Below the pieces are notes generated by a model. That model searched no databases, was not told where the DNA came from, and worked only from the letters and a program-made list of their open reading frames with translations. A DNA stretch of 64,000 bases from the NCBI RefSeq assembly GCF_012271785.1, contig NZ_JAAWVT010000004.1, positions 62,001-126,000 of the forward strand, in the 5' to 3' direction. The stretch is from Paeniglutamicibacter terrestris. Lineage in GTDB: Bacteria; Actinomycetota; Actinomycetes; Actinomycetales; Micrococcaceae. Positions 49,635-56,600 of this stretch are shown here, piece by piece. Both the position numbers and the translations under genes were made by a program. Numbering within the stretch: position 1 is the first letter of the stretch; each line of letters starts with the position of its first letter.

Positions 49635-49700
49635 GGGATGGATCGGCGGCTAACCCCGTGCATGGCGATCACAGACGCGGTTCGACCCCGCGGCATCCCA
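49635..49700 (+). ncRNA. tRNA-like block with perfect T-arm
   Basis: GGGATG (49635) pairs with CATCCC (49694-49699); CGCGG-TTCGACC-CCGCG is a perfect T-arm (49676-49692). The rest (35 bases) gives neither a proper D-arm nor a 7-base anticodon loop. Confidence 0.4.
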
Positions 49701-49958
49701 CGGGAAACAGTGCGGCGGCACATGCTCAACACGCATCACAGGGTAGCGACCCACCGCGCGGCATGACACGGGCTTTCAAGCACCTCGGATGATTCATACC
49801 CGCGGGAAGCCATCATGACGCACCAGCAACACCCGCCCGGTGTCTAGAGCCGGACAACACCCTTCGCGGTGCATCGCGAATGACGCCACGGCAAAGACCG
49901 TGATCACATCACCGACGCCACCCTGTCGGCGATCTACGGAGGGGATCAAAATAATCTG

Positions 49959-50029
49959 GGGGAATTAGCTTAGTGGTAGAGCGTCGGACTCCAAACCCGA
50001 ATGCACCGGTTCGATTCCGGTATTTCCTG
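49959..50029 (+). tRNA. tRNA-Trp (anticodon CCA), phage-borne
   Basis: A 71-base cloverleaf: acceptor GGGGAAT/ATTTCCT (two G-T pairs), D-arm GCTT-AGTGGTA-GAGC, anticodon arm TCGGA-CTCCAAA-CCCGA with CCA (one A-C mismatch at the loop base), T-arm ACCGG-TTCGATT-CCGGT, discriminator G. CCA is not encoded. It lies inside the prophage at the early/late border, where it could support translation of late genes or shield from host tRNA damage. Confidence 0.85.
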
Positions 50030-50123
50030 CGATAGACAAGTTGCTATCAGTACCCACCCCGATTGCTACAAGGGTGGGCGGGAAGCGCCCGATATAGCGC
50101 TGCATACTTCACAGGAGGTCACG

Positions 50124-50360
50124 TTGTCACGCAGTGAAAAACACAACCCGTGGATCCTACTTGCAGGCTTCACCCGTAGTCCCGCATATACCGGGGAATG
50201 CGGCTGCGGATACTGCTGCAACGGCATCAAGCGCGCAATCAAGCGGCAAGAGCATAAAGCCGAACGCCAAAAGGCACGCGCCGCGATCCTGTTTAGCATC
50301 GCCGCCGAGGAACCCATACCCTGCCCGTACTTCATCGAAGGGTGCACCTGTCAAGACTGA
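50124..50360 (+). CDS. Small Cys-rich phage protein
   Basis: 78 residues from TTG 50124, with AGGAGG (50113-50118) deciding the start. CGCGYCCNG after a hydrophobic segment (NPWILLAGFTRS), a basic helix, and CPYFIEGCTCQD at the end. Likely metal-binding. First gene after the tRNA. Confidence 0.55.
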   Translation: MSRSEKHNPWILLAGFTRSPAYTGECGCGYCCNGIKRAIKRQEHKAERQKARAAILFSIAAEEPIPCPYFIEGCTCQD

Positions 50361-50497
50361 CCGGCACCCAAACGCCGAAACCGGGCAAATATAACAACCT
50401 CTAACCCCGTATAAGAAAAAAGCTACACATCTTGCCGTCCAACGGCATCCATCAACCACGTGGATGCCGCAGGCACCAACGTGCCCAGGAGGACCAA

Positions 50498-51778
50498 ATG
50501 GCTACATGTATCGCCGCGAGCAATCCCGCACAGGCATCCGGACGCAGCGCCCGCCGCCACCGCGCAGGACAATGCGCATGCGCCAACACGACCGACACGG
50601 CAAACCCGATGGACCCAACCACCGCGGCCCTCGCCCCCTACGAGGCAGGCACCAACGAAGGCACCAATCAATACACCACCATGAGCGAAAAGCCGTGGGG
50701 TTATGAAGACTTCTGCAAGTTCATTGCAGACAAGGGCCAAGACCCCGAAACACTTACCTTCGCATGGGGCGTCACGTCGAACCCACACGGAGGGTTCTGG
50801 AATAAAATCTGGGGCGTACGTCCCAAGACCGCGAAGGATAGCGGCGACCCATTGTGGCCCGTTATCCAGCCCGCGCAACCCGTCATCGTGAAGATCAAGC
50901 GGCCCACCGTCCAACCGGTCCGCACTATGAAGCTCGCAATGAAGGGCGCTGATACGCAAATCGGCTTCCGCCGCCTAGCAGATGGCACAATGGACCCATT
51001 TCACGACGACGCCGCAATGGCCGTCTTCGTTGAGGCATGCGCACACTTTCAGCCTGACGTAATCCAGATCCTAGGCGACTTCCTAGACTTCGCCTCACAG
51101 GGCCGATTCGCACAGGAAGCCGGGTTCGCGCTCACCACCCAAGCATCCCTCGACCGCGGGCACCTATTCCTCGCTATCCTTCGCGCGGCATGCCCGAACG
51201 CACGCATCGTCATCATCGAAGGCAACCACGACAAGCGCATGCAAAACTTTGTCGAAGCCAACGCATTGGCAGCGTTCGGACTCAAGCGCGCCGGCCTACC
51301 CGAATCATGGCCCGTCATGTCGCTGCCCTACCTGCTACGCCTCGATGAACTGAACATCCAATACGTCGATGCCTACCCAGCCGCAACCGACTGGGATAAC
51401 GACCTCACACGCAACATCCACGGCACCAAAGCCAACTCCAAAGGCTCAACCACAGCGCAATACGTGACCGACCTACCCCACATCAACACATGGGCAGGCC
51501 ACACGCACCGCACCGAAATCACGTATAAAAGCGTGCTCGGCGCAAGAGGCGAAACAGTTGAATCCTACTCAGCGAACCCCGGATGCCTATGCCGCACCGA
51601 TGGCGCAGTGCCATCCGTGCACGGCGCAATCGGAGCAGACGGAACCGCCGCGCGCATCGTAGAGGACTGGCAGCAAGGCTTCGGAATGGCGTATTACAAC
51701 GACACCGAATCCTGGCCCTTCGTATACCGCATCCGCAACGGACGCGCCCTTATCGGCGGACAAGAAATAGCAGCGTAG
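50498..51778 (+). CDS. Phage metallophosphoesterase
   Basis: 426 residues from ATG 50498 with CAGGAGGACC upstream. The calcineurin-like core is in the second half: QILGDFLDFASQG (about residue 190), IIEGNHDKRMQN (about 240) and NTWAGHTHRTEI (about 330), so the dimetal site is complete except that the first D-x-H is not obvious. The first 150 residues hold a helical region (YEDFCKFIADKGQDPETLTF) of unknown role. Similar phage proteins are common near the tRNA/late border; substrate unknown. Confidence 0.8.
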   Translation: MATCIAASNPAQASGRSARRHRAGQCACANTTDTANPMDPTTAALAPYEAGTNEGTNQYTTMSEKPWGYEDFCKFIADKGQDPETLTFAWGVTSNPHGGFWNKIWGVRPKTAKDSGDPLWPVIQPAQPVIVKIKRPTVQPVRTMKLAMKGADTQIGFRRLADGTMDPFHDDAAMAVFVEACAHFQPDVIQILGDFLDFASQGRFAQEAGFALTTQASLDRGHLFLAILRAACPNARIVIIEGNHDKRMQNFVEANALAAFGLKRAGLPESWPVMSLPYLLRLDELNIQYVDAYPAATDWDNDLTRNIHGTKANSKGSTTAQYVTDLPHINTWAGHTHRTEITYKSVLGARGETVESYSANPGCLCRTDGAVPSVHGAIGADGTAARIVEDWQQGFGMAYYNDTESWPFVYRIRNGRALIGGQEIAA

Positions 51779-51788
51779 GAGGCACGTC

Positions 51789-52016
51789 ATGGCAGCATCA
51801 GCCGGAACAGTGAAGGTGGCACTAGAGCTAACCATGAAGCAATGCGGCGGACCAGCCGTAGCGTGCATGGACCTCGAATTGCCCGTCAATGTCATTATCC
51901 AAGCCCATAAAGAGCAACGCGTCGAACTGATCGCGGAATCATTCATGCCAGCACTCGCCAAAGCGATGCGTACATGGGCCGACGAGATAGACGCAGAGAT
52001 TGCCGCAGGGCATTGA
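51789..52016 (+). CDS. Hypothetical phage protein
   Basis: 75 residues from ATG 51789 after AGGAGGC. Beta start (VKVALELTMKQCGGPAVACM), helix end. Function unknown. Confidence 0.6.
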   Translation: MAASAGTVKVALELTMKQCGGPAVACMDLELPVNVIIQAHKEQRVELIAESFMPALAKAMRTWADEIDAEIAAGH

Positions 52017-52017
52017 C

Positions 52018-52233
52018 ATGGCCGAGGTAATCAAGGCGAATTGGTGGGCTACCGACTTTTGCGACCGCTGCCCGACAGCGCGACCCAAGGTAACCTACAT
52101 CCTCAAGAGCGGCGGCATTCTGCTGATGTGTGGGCACTGCCGAGACGCCAACAAGGCAGCCATCGCGGCATACCTAGAGGAAGAGATACACGCCCCCGTG
52201 AATGATGCCCTACCCCCAGGCGCATCCGCATGA
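52018..52233 (+). CDS. Small zinc-knuckle phage protein
   Basis: 71 residues from ATG 52018. FCDRCPTARPKVTYILKSGG and LLMCGHCRDANKAAIAAYL: paired CxxC, about 22 residues apart, as in a zinc ribbon. Similar proteins are widespread in actinophages without assigned role. Confidence 0.65.
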   Translation: MAEVIKANWWATDFCDRCPTARPKVTYILKSGGILLMCGHCRDANKAAIAAYLEEEIHAPVNDALPPGASA

Positions 52234-52454
52234 GCGTACACGTAACCCTAGGCGACACCACATACCAGTACCCCAACGCAACAGGGTGGGGGTTCGCTGA
52301 CAATGGCACCCTCACCATCAGCACCAACGCTGAGGGGGTAGTCGTAGAGCAGGGGGTGTATGCAGCATGGGATGCAGTGTATGACCCCAATGATTGCAAG
52401 GTAGTAGTGAGGGATACACCATGCACCACACATAGGGAACAACACACGCAATAG
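52230..52454 (+). CDS. Hypothetical phage protein
   Basis: 74 residues from ATG 52230 (ATGA overlap). Beta-rich (VHVTLGDTTYQYPNATGWGF; LTISTNAEGVVVEQGVYAAW). Function unknown. Confidence 0.55.
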   Translation: MSVHVTLGDTTYQYPNATGWGFADNGTLTISTNAEGVVVEQGVYAAWDAVYDPNDCKVVVRDTPCTTHREQHTQ

Positions 52455-52464
52455 ACACAATGAT

Positions 52465-52506
52465 GTACCCATGCATACACATACGCCTATGTGTACGCAT
52501 GGGTAC
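52465..52506. repeat. 42-base inverted repeat before the HNH gene
   Basis: Arms GTACCCATGC-A-TACACATA and TATGTGTA-C-GCATGGGTAC with a four-base loop; one mismatch in 19 pairs. Further ATGCATAC-like words surround it (52460-52515). No U-tract. Confidence 0.65.
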
Positions 52507-52527
52507 ACGCATGCATGAGGTGATGAC

Positions 52528-52830
52528 ATGGCAACCTCACGCACAGGGACAGCGCAATGGAAGAAGGTCGTTAGGCAGGCCAAGTACGAGGCCCAACAGG
52601 CTGGTATCTATCGATGCCCGCTATGTGGTGTCGTACTGGACTACGACGACTGCACAAGGCCTAATGGTGCTAGTGGTGATCACATCATTCCTCATTCGCA
52701 TGGTGGCAAAGACACGATTAGTAACTGTCGAATCATTTGCCTTCATTGCAATGAATCACGAGGAAATCGCGATAAACCCAAAAAGCAAGAGTTTCATGCA
52801 CCAATCCGAAACTCAGGCCGATGGTTGTAA
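52528..52830 (+). CDS. HNH endonuclease
   Basis: 100 residues. Zinc pairs CPLC (about residue 30) and CLHC (about 73) frame the HNH core: GDHIIPHSHGGKDTISNCRI with DH, the central N and ESRGNRD. Phage HNH nucleases beside terminase genes often support packaging of cos or headful DNA. The base composition is lower in GC than neighbours, and a long inverted repeat precedes the gene, so recent acquisition is possible. Confidence 0.85.
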   Translation: MATSRTGTAQWKKVVRQAKYEAQQAGIYRCPLCGVVLDYDDCTRPNGASGDHIIPHSHGGKDTISNCRIICLHCNESRGNRDKPKKQEFHAPIRNSGRWL

Positions 52831-53111
52831 TGAATGGGAAACGAATACCAGTCCCGCAAGAATGTCAAGAGGGCGGCGGAAAAAAATAAAGGGGTGGGGG
52901 TATACCCTCCCCCTACACCCGCAGGTCGCCCCCCAAGGTGATAGCGTCATCCCCCCCCGATTGTTCAACAACAATTTCTAGCCCCCTCAAATCGCGCTGA
53001 CTAGGCGTTATCTAAAAGTGCCTTAGCCGCTCAACTGTGCCCCTGTTGGCACATCCGCATGATTCTGGGGTAAAAACCGTTACAAATCATGAAACGGTGG
53101 TAAAATTGGGT
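52831..53111. other. Gap of 281 bases with C-rich runs, no gene seen
   Basis: GGGGTGGGGGTATACCCTCC and CCCCCCCC runs (52891-52963) could form a hairpin. A 36-codon frame at 52834 has no ribosome site. Late promoter or a cos region are possible, but I see no proof. Confidence 0.4.
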
Positions 53112-53678
53112 ATGACTAGGACATGTTCACATTGCGGGGCCGATTTAGGCTTCAAGAATGCGCAGGCCGAATTCTGCTCTGGCAAGTGCCGGGTCGCGGC
53201 CCATCGTGCGCGTAAGTCCCTGGCGGTGCCGGCGACTATGGCGGGCATGCATCGGTGGATCCGGTGGATTCGCGACGGCAAGCAGAAGCGCCCATTTGCG
53301 GTCGGTGGCTATCCGGCGTCGGTGACGAATCCCGCGCATTGGTCATCTATGGCAGTCGCGCGTGCGTCTCGGCAGGGCGATGGTATTGGTTTTGTGCTCG
53401 CTGGTGATGGTATCGGTTGCATCGACTTAGACGATTGCGTGAGCGCTGGCGTGGTGGCGGATTGGGCGCAGGAAATCTTGGCGCTGAATCCGGCTACGTT
53501 CACCGAGCTTTCCGAGTCGGGCACGGGCATTCATATCTGGGGTTTGCGGGACGCGGGGCCGGGGTGCCGGATCCGCGACGGTCGCAATCTGGAGTTTTAT
53601 TCAACCGGGCGGTATATCGCGCTTGGTAGTCGTTATCGTGGTTCGCCCTTGAGGTTGGAGCCGCTAATTATTCCCTAG
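53112..53678 (+). CDS. Prim-Pol-like protein with N-terminal zinc ribbon
   Basis: 188 residues from ATG 53112. An N-terminal CSHC...FCSGKC zinc ribbon (residues 4-26), then the bifunctional primase/polymerase core: IGFVLAGDGIGCIDLDDCV with the D-x-D metal motif (about residue 105), SESGTGIHIWGL with the catalytic histidine (about 143), and RNLEFYSTGRYIALGSRYRG (motif III). No helicase part follows. It lies far from the early replication genes, at the head of the packaging genes. Confidence 0.7.
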   Translation: MTRTCSHCGADLGFKNAQAEFCSGKCRVAAHRARKSLAVPATMAGMHRWIRWIRDGKQKRPFAVGGYPASVTNPAHWSSMAVARASRQGDGIGFVLAGDGIGCIDLDDCVSAGVVADWAQEILALNPATFTELSESGTGIHIWGLRDAGPGCRIRDGRNLEFYSTGRYIALGSRYRGSPLRLEPLIIP

Positions 53679-53686
53679 GAGTCCCC

Positions 53687-54061
53687 ATGTCTATGAGTGT
53701 GCACGAGTTTGATAATCGGGTGTCGCGCGCGGCGGCGGCGGCGGTACATGAGCTTCTGGAGCACTCGGGCCGCGTGGTTTTCGTGGCCGCTTGTCATGCG
53801 GATAAGCGCGATGGATTCCACGCAGCGAGGAAGGCCATTGCCGGTTCTGAGGTCTGGATCCGAGAGGTGCGCGCGGTTAACGGTGATGAGCGCATCACGA
53901 CCACAGACGGCGGGGAGCTGTATTTCATCGCGGCTTCCGCTACTGGCGGGCGCGCGGTGTCGGCGGATGTCCTGTTTATTGCGGATCACCTTTTGCATGG
54001 GCATCAGGGCGCGGAAATCTTGGCGGCTTTTGTCGGCAATTCTCGCATCATCACTTTCTAG
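53687..54061 (+). CDS. TerL-ATPase-like small protein A (no P-loop)
   Basis: 124 residues from ATG 53687 (or the ATG two codons on). The order FVAACHADKRDGFHAARKAI, VREVRAVNGDERI (as IREVRAVNGDERI), GGELYFIAASATGGRAVSAD and VLFIADHLLHG parallels FLHTAHEVKTARKAF, VREVRSTNGQEAI, GGQIEFVARSKGSARGFTVD and VLVLDEAQEL of the TerL encoded at 55062. Walker A and nuclease parts are absent, and the Walker B acid is changed (IADH for LDEA). Role unknown. Confidence 0.55.
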   Translation: MSMSVHEFDNRVSRAAAAAVHELLEHSGRVVFVAACHADKRDGFHAARKAIAGSEVWIREVRAVNGDERITTTDGGELYFIAASATGGRAVSADVLFIADHLLHGHQGAEILAAFVGNSRIITF

Positions 54062-54070
54062 GGGGTGCCC

Positions 54071-54436
54071 GTGATTGCATCGAATTTGCAGCGTGCCGTC
54101 GAGGGTGCGTTAGTGCATGCCACTGCTGGGGCGCTGGTCTTGTTTGTTGCCGAGTCGGGTTTTGAGGCACGGTCAGCTTTCGGGCATTTGCAGGCGGCTT
54201 CCAAGGCTGAGCCGAAGAAGTGGGTCGGCGTGAATTTTCGCGCTACGAAAGGTAGTGAGGCAATCGGGCTGCCGTCTGGTGGGCAGGTTGTGTTCTTCAC
54301 AGCCGGTTCACCGAATAGTCTCCGCGGGTGGAGTGCCGGCCATGTGTACCTTGCGAAAGGTTCACATACTGAGCGCGTACTTGAGTGCGTGTTGCCTACG
54401 CTGGCTACGTCCGGTGGTCCGTTGCATAGTTTCTAG
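54071..54436 (+). CDS. TerL-ATPase-like small protein B (no P-loop)
   Basis: 121 residues from GTG 54071 (stop-embedded TAGGGGG ribosome site; GTG 54065 possible). LVLFVAESGFEARSAFGHLQ, RATKGSEAIGLPSGGQVVFF and NSLRGWSAGHVYLAKG parallel protein A and the middle of TerL; LECVLPTLATSGGP resembles the EALLPTISAAPSG segment that follows the TerL Walker B. The acidic pair is lost (AKGS). It looks like a sister of protein A. Confidence 0.55.
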   Translation: MIASNLQRAVEGALVHATAGALVLFVAESGFEARSAFGHLQAASKAEPKKWVGVNFRATKGSEAIGLPSGGQVVFFTAGSPNSLRGWSAGHVYLAKGSHTERVLECVLPTLATSGGPLHSF

Positions 54437-54444
54437 GGGGCGTC

Positions 54445-54612
54445 ATGGTTCCGCAGGATCGTTTTTTGGAGGGGCTATTTGCCCCGCACGGTGGATTGAA
54501 TTTGCGCCCGCCTGCACCTGAGTCGCAATTATCACGGGTCATCCGCACGCTTGTTCAGGTGGTCTTCGGTGGGCGTGAGGATCGGCAGTCGGATTACGCG
54601 CTAGCGCACTAG
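54445..54612 (+). CDS. Small phage protein (55 residues)
   Basis: ATG 54445 after TAGGGGGCGTC, the ribosome site formed at the previous stop codon. FLEGLFAPHGGLNLRPPAPE and a helix SRVIRTLVQVVFGGRED. Its own stop forms the ribosome site of TerS. Function unknown. Confidence 0.6.
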   Translation: MVPQDRFLEGLFAPHGGLNLRPPAPESQLSRVIRTLVQVVFGGREDRQSDYALAH

Positions 54613-54621
54613 GGGGTCGTC

Positions 54622-55041
54622 ATGATTGAGCCGCCTGGGTTGGGTGAGCGTGGTTCGCTGATTTTTCAGGCTAAGGCACCGGGGGTCACGGATCCCGCGG
54701 CGCTTGGTCTGGTCGTGGAGTTGGCGCGGACGGCTGATCGTCTCGATGAGCTGGATAACATCATTCAGGGCAAGGGTGTTCTGAACTTGATGCAATTTCG
54801 GGTGTTGTCCCATGTCGAGACGAGCACGGATACAAATATCAATGTGGAAGTTAAGTTTGGTGCCCCATTGGCAGAAGCCCGCCAACAGCAACAGCGGTAC
54901 ACCGAGCTGTATCGCGCGGTCGAAGCGCTGAGTCCCGCCGTGCCCGCCGTAGTAGCGGCACCGGAAACCAAGACAAAGACCGCAACCGACGAGCTGGCCG
55001 CGCGCCGGCGCGCACGTGAGAAGCGGCGCAAAGCTCAGTAG
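54622..55041 (+). CDS. Terminase small subunit
   Basis: 139 residues from ATG 54622 after TAGGGGG. ELARTADRLDELDNIIQGKG and VLNLMQFRVLSHVETSTDTN are typical of actinophage TerS proteins (helical oligomer core); the C-terminus is basic (ARRRAREKRRKAQ). It would recognise phage DNA and load TerL, which is encoded 20 bases downstream. Confidence 0.75.
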   Translation: MIEPPGLGERGSLIFQAKAPGVTDPAALGLVVELARTADRLDELDNIIQGKGVLNLMQFRVLSHVETSTDTNINVEVKFGAPLAEARQQQQRYTELYRAVEALSPAVPAVVAAPETKTKTATDELAARRRAREKRRKAQ

Positions 55042-55061
55042 ATGGTGCCGGGGGTGGTCTT

Positions 55062-56591
55062 ATGGCTGTCCGTGGCAATCAGGTTCCCCGCTTCAACACC
55101 GCCCCGTCTCCTGCTGGATTCAATATTGATGATGGACAGGACGCGGTTTTCTATGCCAGCAAGTTTGGTCTGATTGCGGATCCGTGGCAGGAGACCACGT
55201 GTGAAGCGTGGATGCGCCGTTGCAAGGATGGGCGTTGGTGTGCCCCTACTTGGGTGGTAACGGTGCCGCGTCAGAACGGTAAGAATGGTGCACTCGAAAT
55301 TGTTGAGCTGTACGGCATGGCCGAGTTGGGCCTCAAATTCTTGCATACTGCGCATGAGGTCAAGACCGCGCGCAAGGCGTTCGTACGTCTGAAATATTTC
55401 TTCGGTGACAAGCCGAATGAGGCAAACCCCCGATTCCCTGAACTCAACGCGATGGTGCGTGAGGTTCGGTCTACGAATGGTCAAGAGGCCATCGTTTTGC
55501 ACAACGGTGGACAGATTGAATTCGTGGCCCGGTCGAAAGGCTCGGCGCGTGGTTTCACCGTCGATGTGCTGGTACTCGATGAGGCCCAGGAATTGCAAGA
55601 CGAGCAGCTAGAGGCATTGCTCCCCACTATTTCCGCTGCCCCGTCTGGTAATCCGGTGACCATCTACATGGGCACCCCGCCTGATGCTGCGGAGCTGGAA
55701 AAGGGTATCGGGGAACCGTTCGTGCGTGTTCGTAAGAACGCGATCGAGGGTATCGGCGCTGTGGCGTGGGTGGAATTCTCCGCGCGCGCGTACGTCGAGG
55801 ATATGACCGACATTGAGCTGGAAGCCTTCGTGCGCATGCCGAAGCATCACGCCGACGCTAACCCTGCCTACAACATCCGCATTTTGCCTTCGACTATCGA
55901 TGGTGAGCTGGTGCAATTCTCGGCTCGGTCTTTCGCGCGCGAGCGGCTGAATATGTGGCCGCGGGCGAATGGTAAGCCAACAATTTTCCCGCCTGGCCGT
56001 TGGTCAGATTTGGGGATTGATCCGGAGGATACGGGCGACTGGCCGCTGGCAGCTATCGGCGTGGATATGAACATTGAGCGCACACAGGTGTCGATTCACT
56101 TTTCGTCATTCACGGAGACCGGTGTCTGTCTTGAGCTGGTCGCGCAGGAGCCTTTCAATGACGGCGGCACACAGGCGCTCGTGGACTTCCTGTGGACGCA
56201 CGCTAAGCGCAATCGCCCGGTGGTCATTCAGGGTTTCTCGCAGGCTAAGACATTGGTGCCGCACCTTCTCAAGAAAAAGATGATGGTGCGCGTTCTATCC
56301 GGTGGTGAGTGGGTCGAGGCGTGCATGAACTTCTACGACGATGTGACGGTAAACAAGACCATCGTGCACTTTGGTGAACCTCGCGTGGATGCGTCGTTTG
56401 CTGGGTTCACGCGCGACATCGTGAATAAGGAAACCGGGATTTTCAAGTTTGGCCGCGTCGATCTGACGGTGGACATGTCCCCCGGTGTCAGTGCGACTTG
56501 CGCACATTTTGGGGCTATCAAGTTTGCGCGGCAGGTTCGTCCGGGTGGCTCGGATTCTAGTGGTAAGCGATCGGCGATTGTCGCCAATTAG
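55062..56591 (+). CDS. Terminase large subunit
   Basis: 509 residues. ATPase domain: Walker A-like VTVPRQNGKNGALEIVELYG (about residues 65-84), HTAHEVKTARKAF, Walker B VLVLDEAQELQDEQ (about 167-180) and the coupling segment NPVTIYMGTPPDAAEL. Nuclease domain: GVDMNIERTQVSI (about 333), followed by later acidic residues. It pumps DNA into proheads and cuts it. Two smaller proteins encoded just upstream resemble its central ATPase part. Confidence 0.92.
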   Translation: MAVRGNQVPRFNTAPSPAGFNIDDGQDAVFYASKFGLIADPWQETTCEAWMRRCKDGRWCAPTWVVTVPRQNGKNGALEIVELYGMAELGLKFLHTAHEVKTARKAFVRLKYFFGDKPNEANPRFPELNAMVREVRSTNGQEAIVLHNGGQIEFVARSKGSARGFTVDVLVLDEAQELQDEQLEALLPTISAAPSGNPVTIYMGTPPDAAELEKGIGEPFVRVRKNAIEGIGAVAWVEFSARAYVEDMTDIELEAFVRMPKHHADANPAYNIRILPSTIDGELVQFSARSFARERLNMWPRANGKPTIFPPGRWSDLGIDPEDTGDWPLAAIGVDMNIERTQVSIHFSSFTETGVCLELVAQEPFNDGGTQALVDFLWTHAKRNRPVVIQGFSQAKTLVPHLLKKKMMVRVLSGGEWVEACMNFYDDVTVNKTIVHFGEPRVDASFAGFTRDIVNKETGIFKFGRVDLTVDMSPGVSATCAHFGAIKFARQVRPGGSDSSGKRSAIVAN

Positions 56592-56600
56592 GGGGTGCGC

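Larger units (their letters stand above)
49330..49958 (+). ncRNA. Second large structured, gene-free region next to tRNA-Trp
   Basis: About 650 bases without a convincing gene but rich in helices: CGGTCA/TGACCG (49379-49394), CGTACG/CGTACG (49397-49412), GTAGGT/ACCTAC (49434-49463), GCACGCCG/CGGTGTGC (near 49533-49553) and TTCGCG/CGCGAA (49863-49880). Two tRNA-like blocks are embedded (49423-49517, 49635-49700). This may be a long phage ncRNA, a decayed tRNA array, or both. Strand follows the tRNA. Confidence 0.5.

Noticed and set aside
52834-52944. 36-codon frame after the HNH gene (MGNEYQSRKN...)
   Set aside because: No ribosome site and it runs into the C-rich hairpin. It might be a relic, but evidence is too thin.
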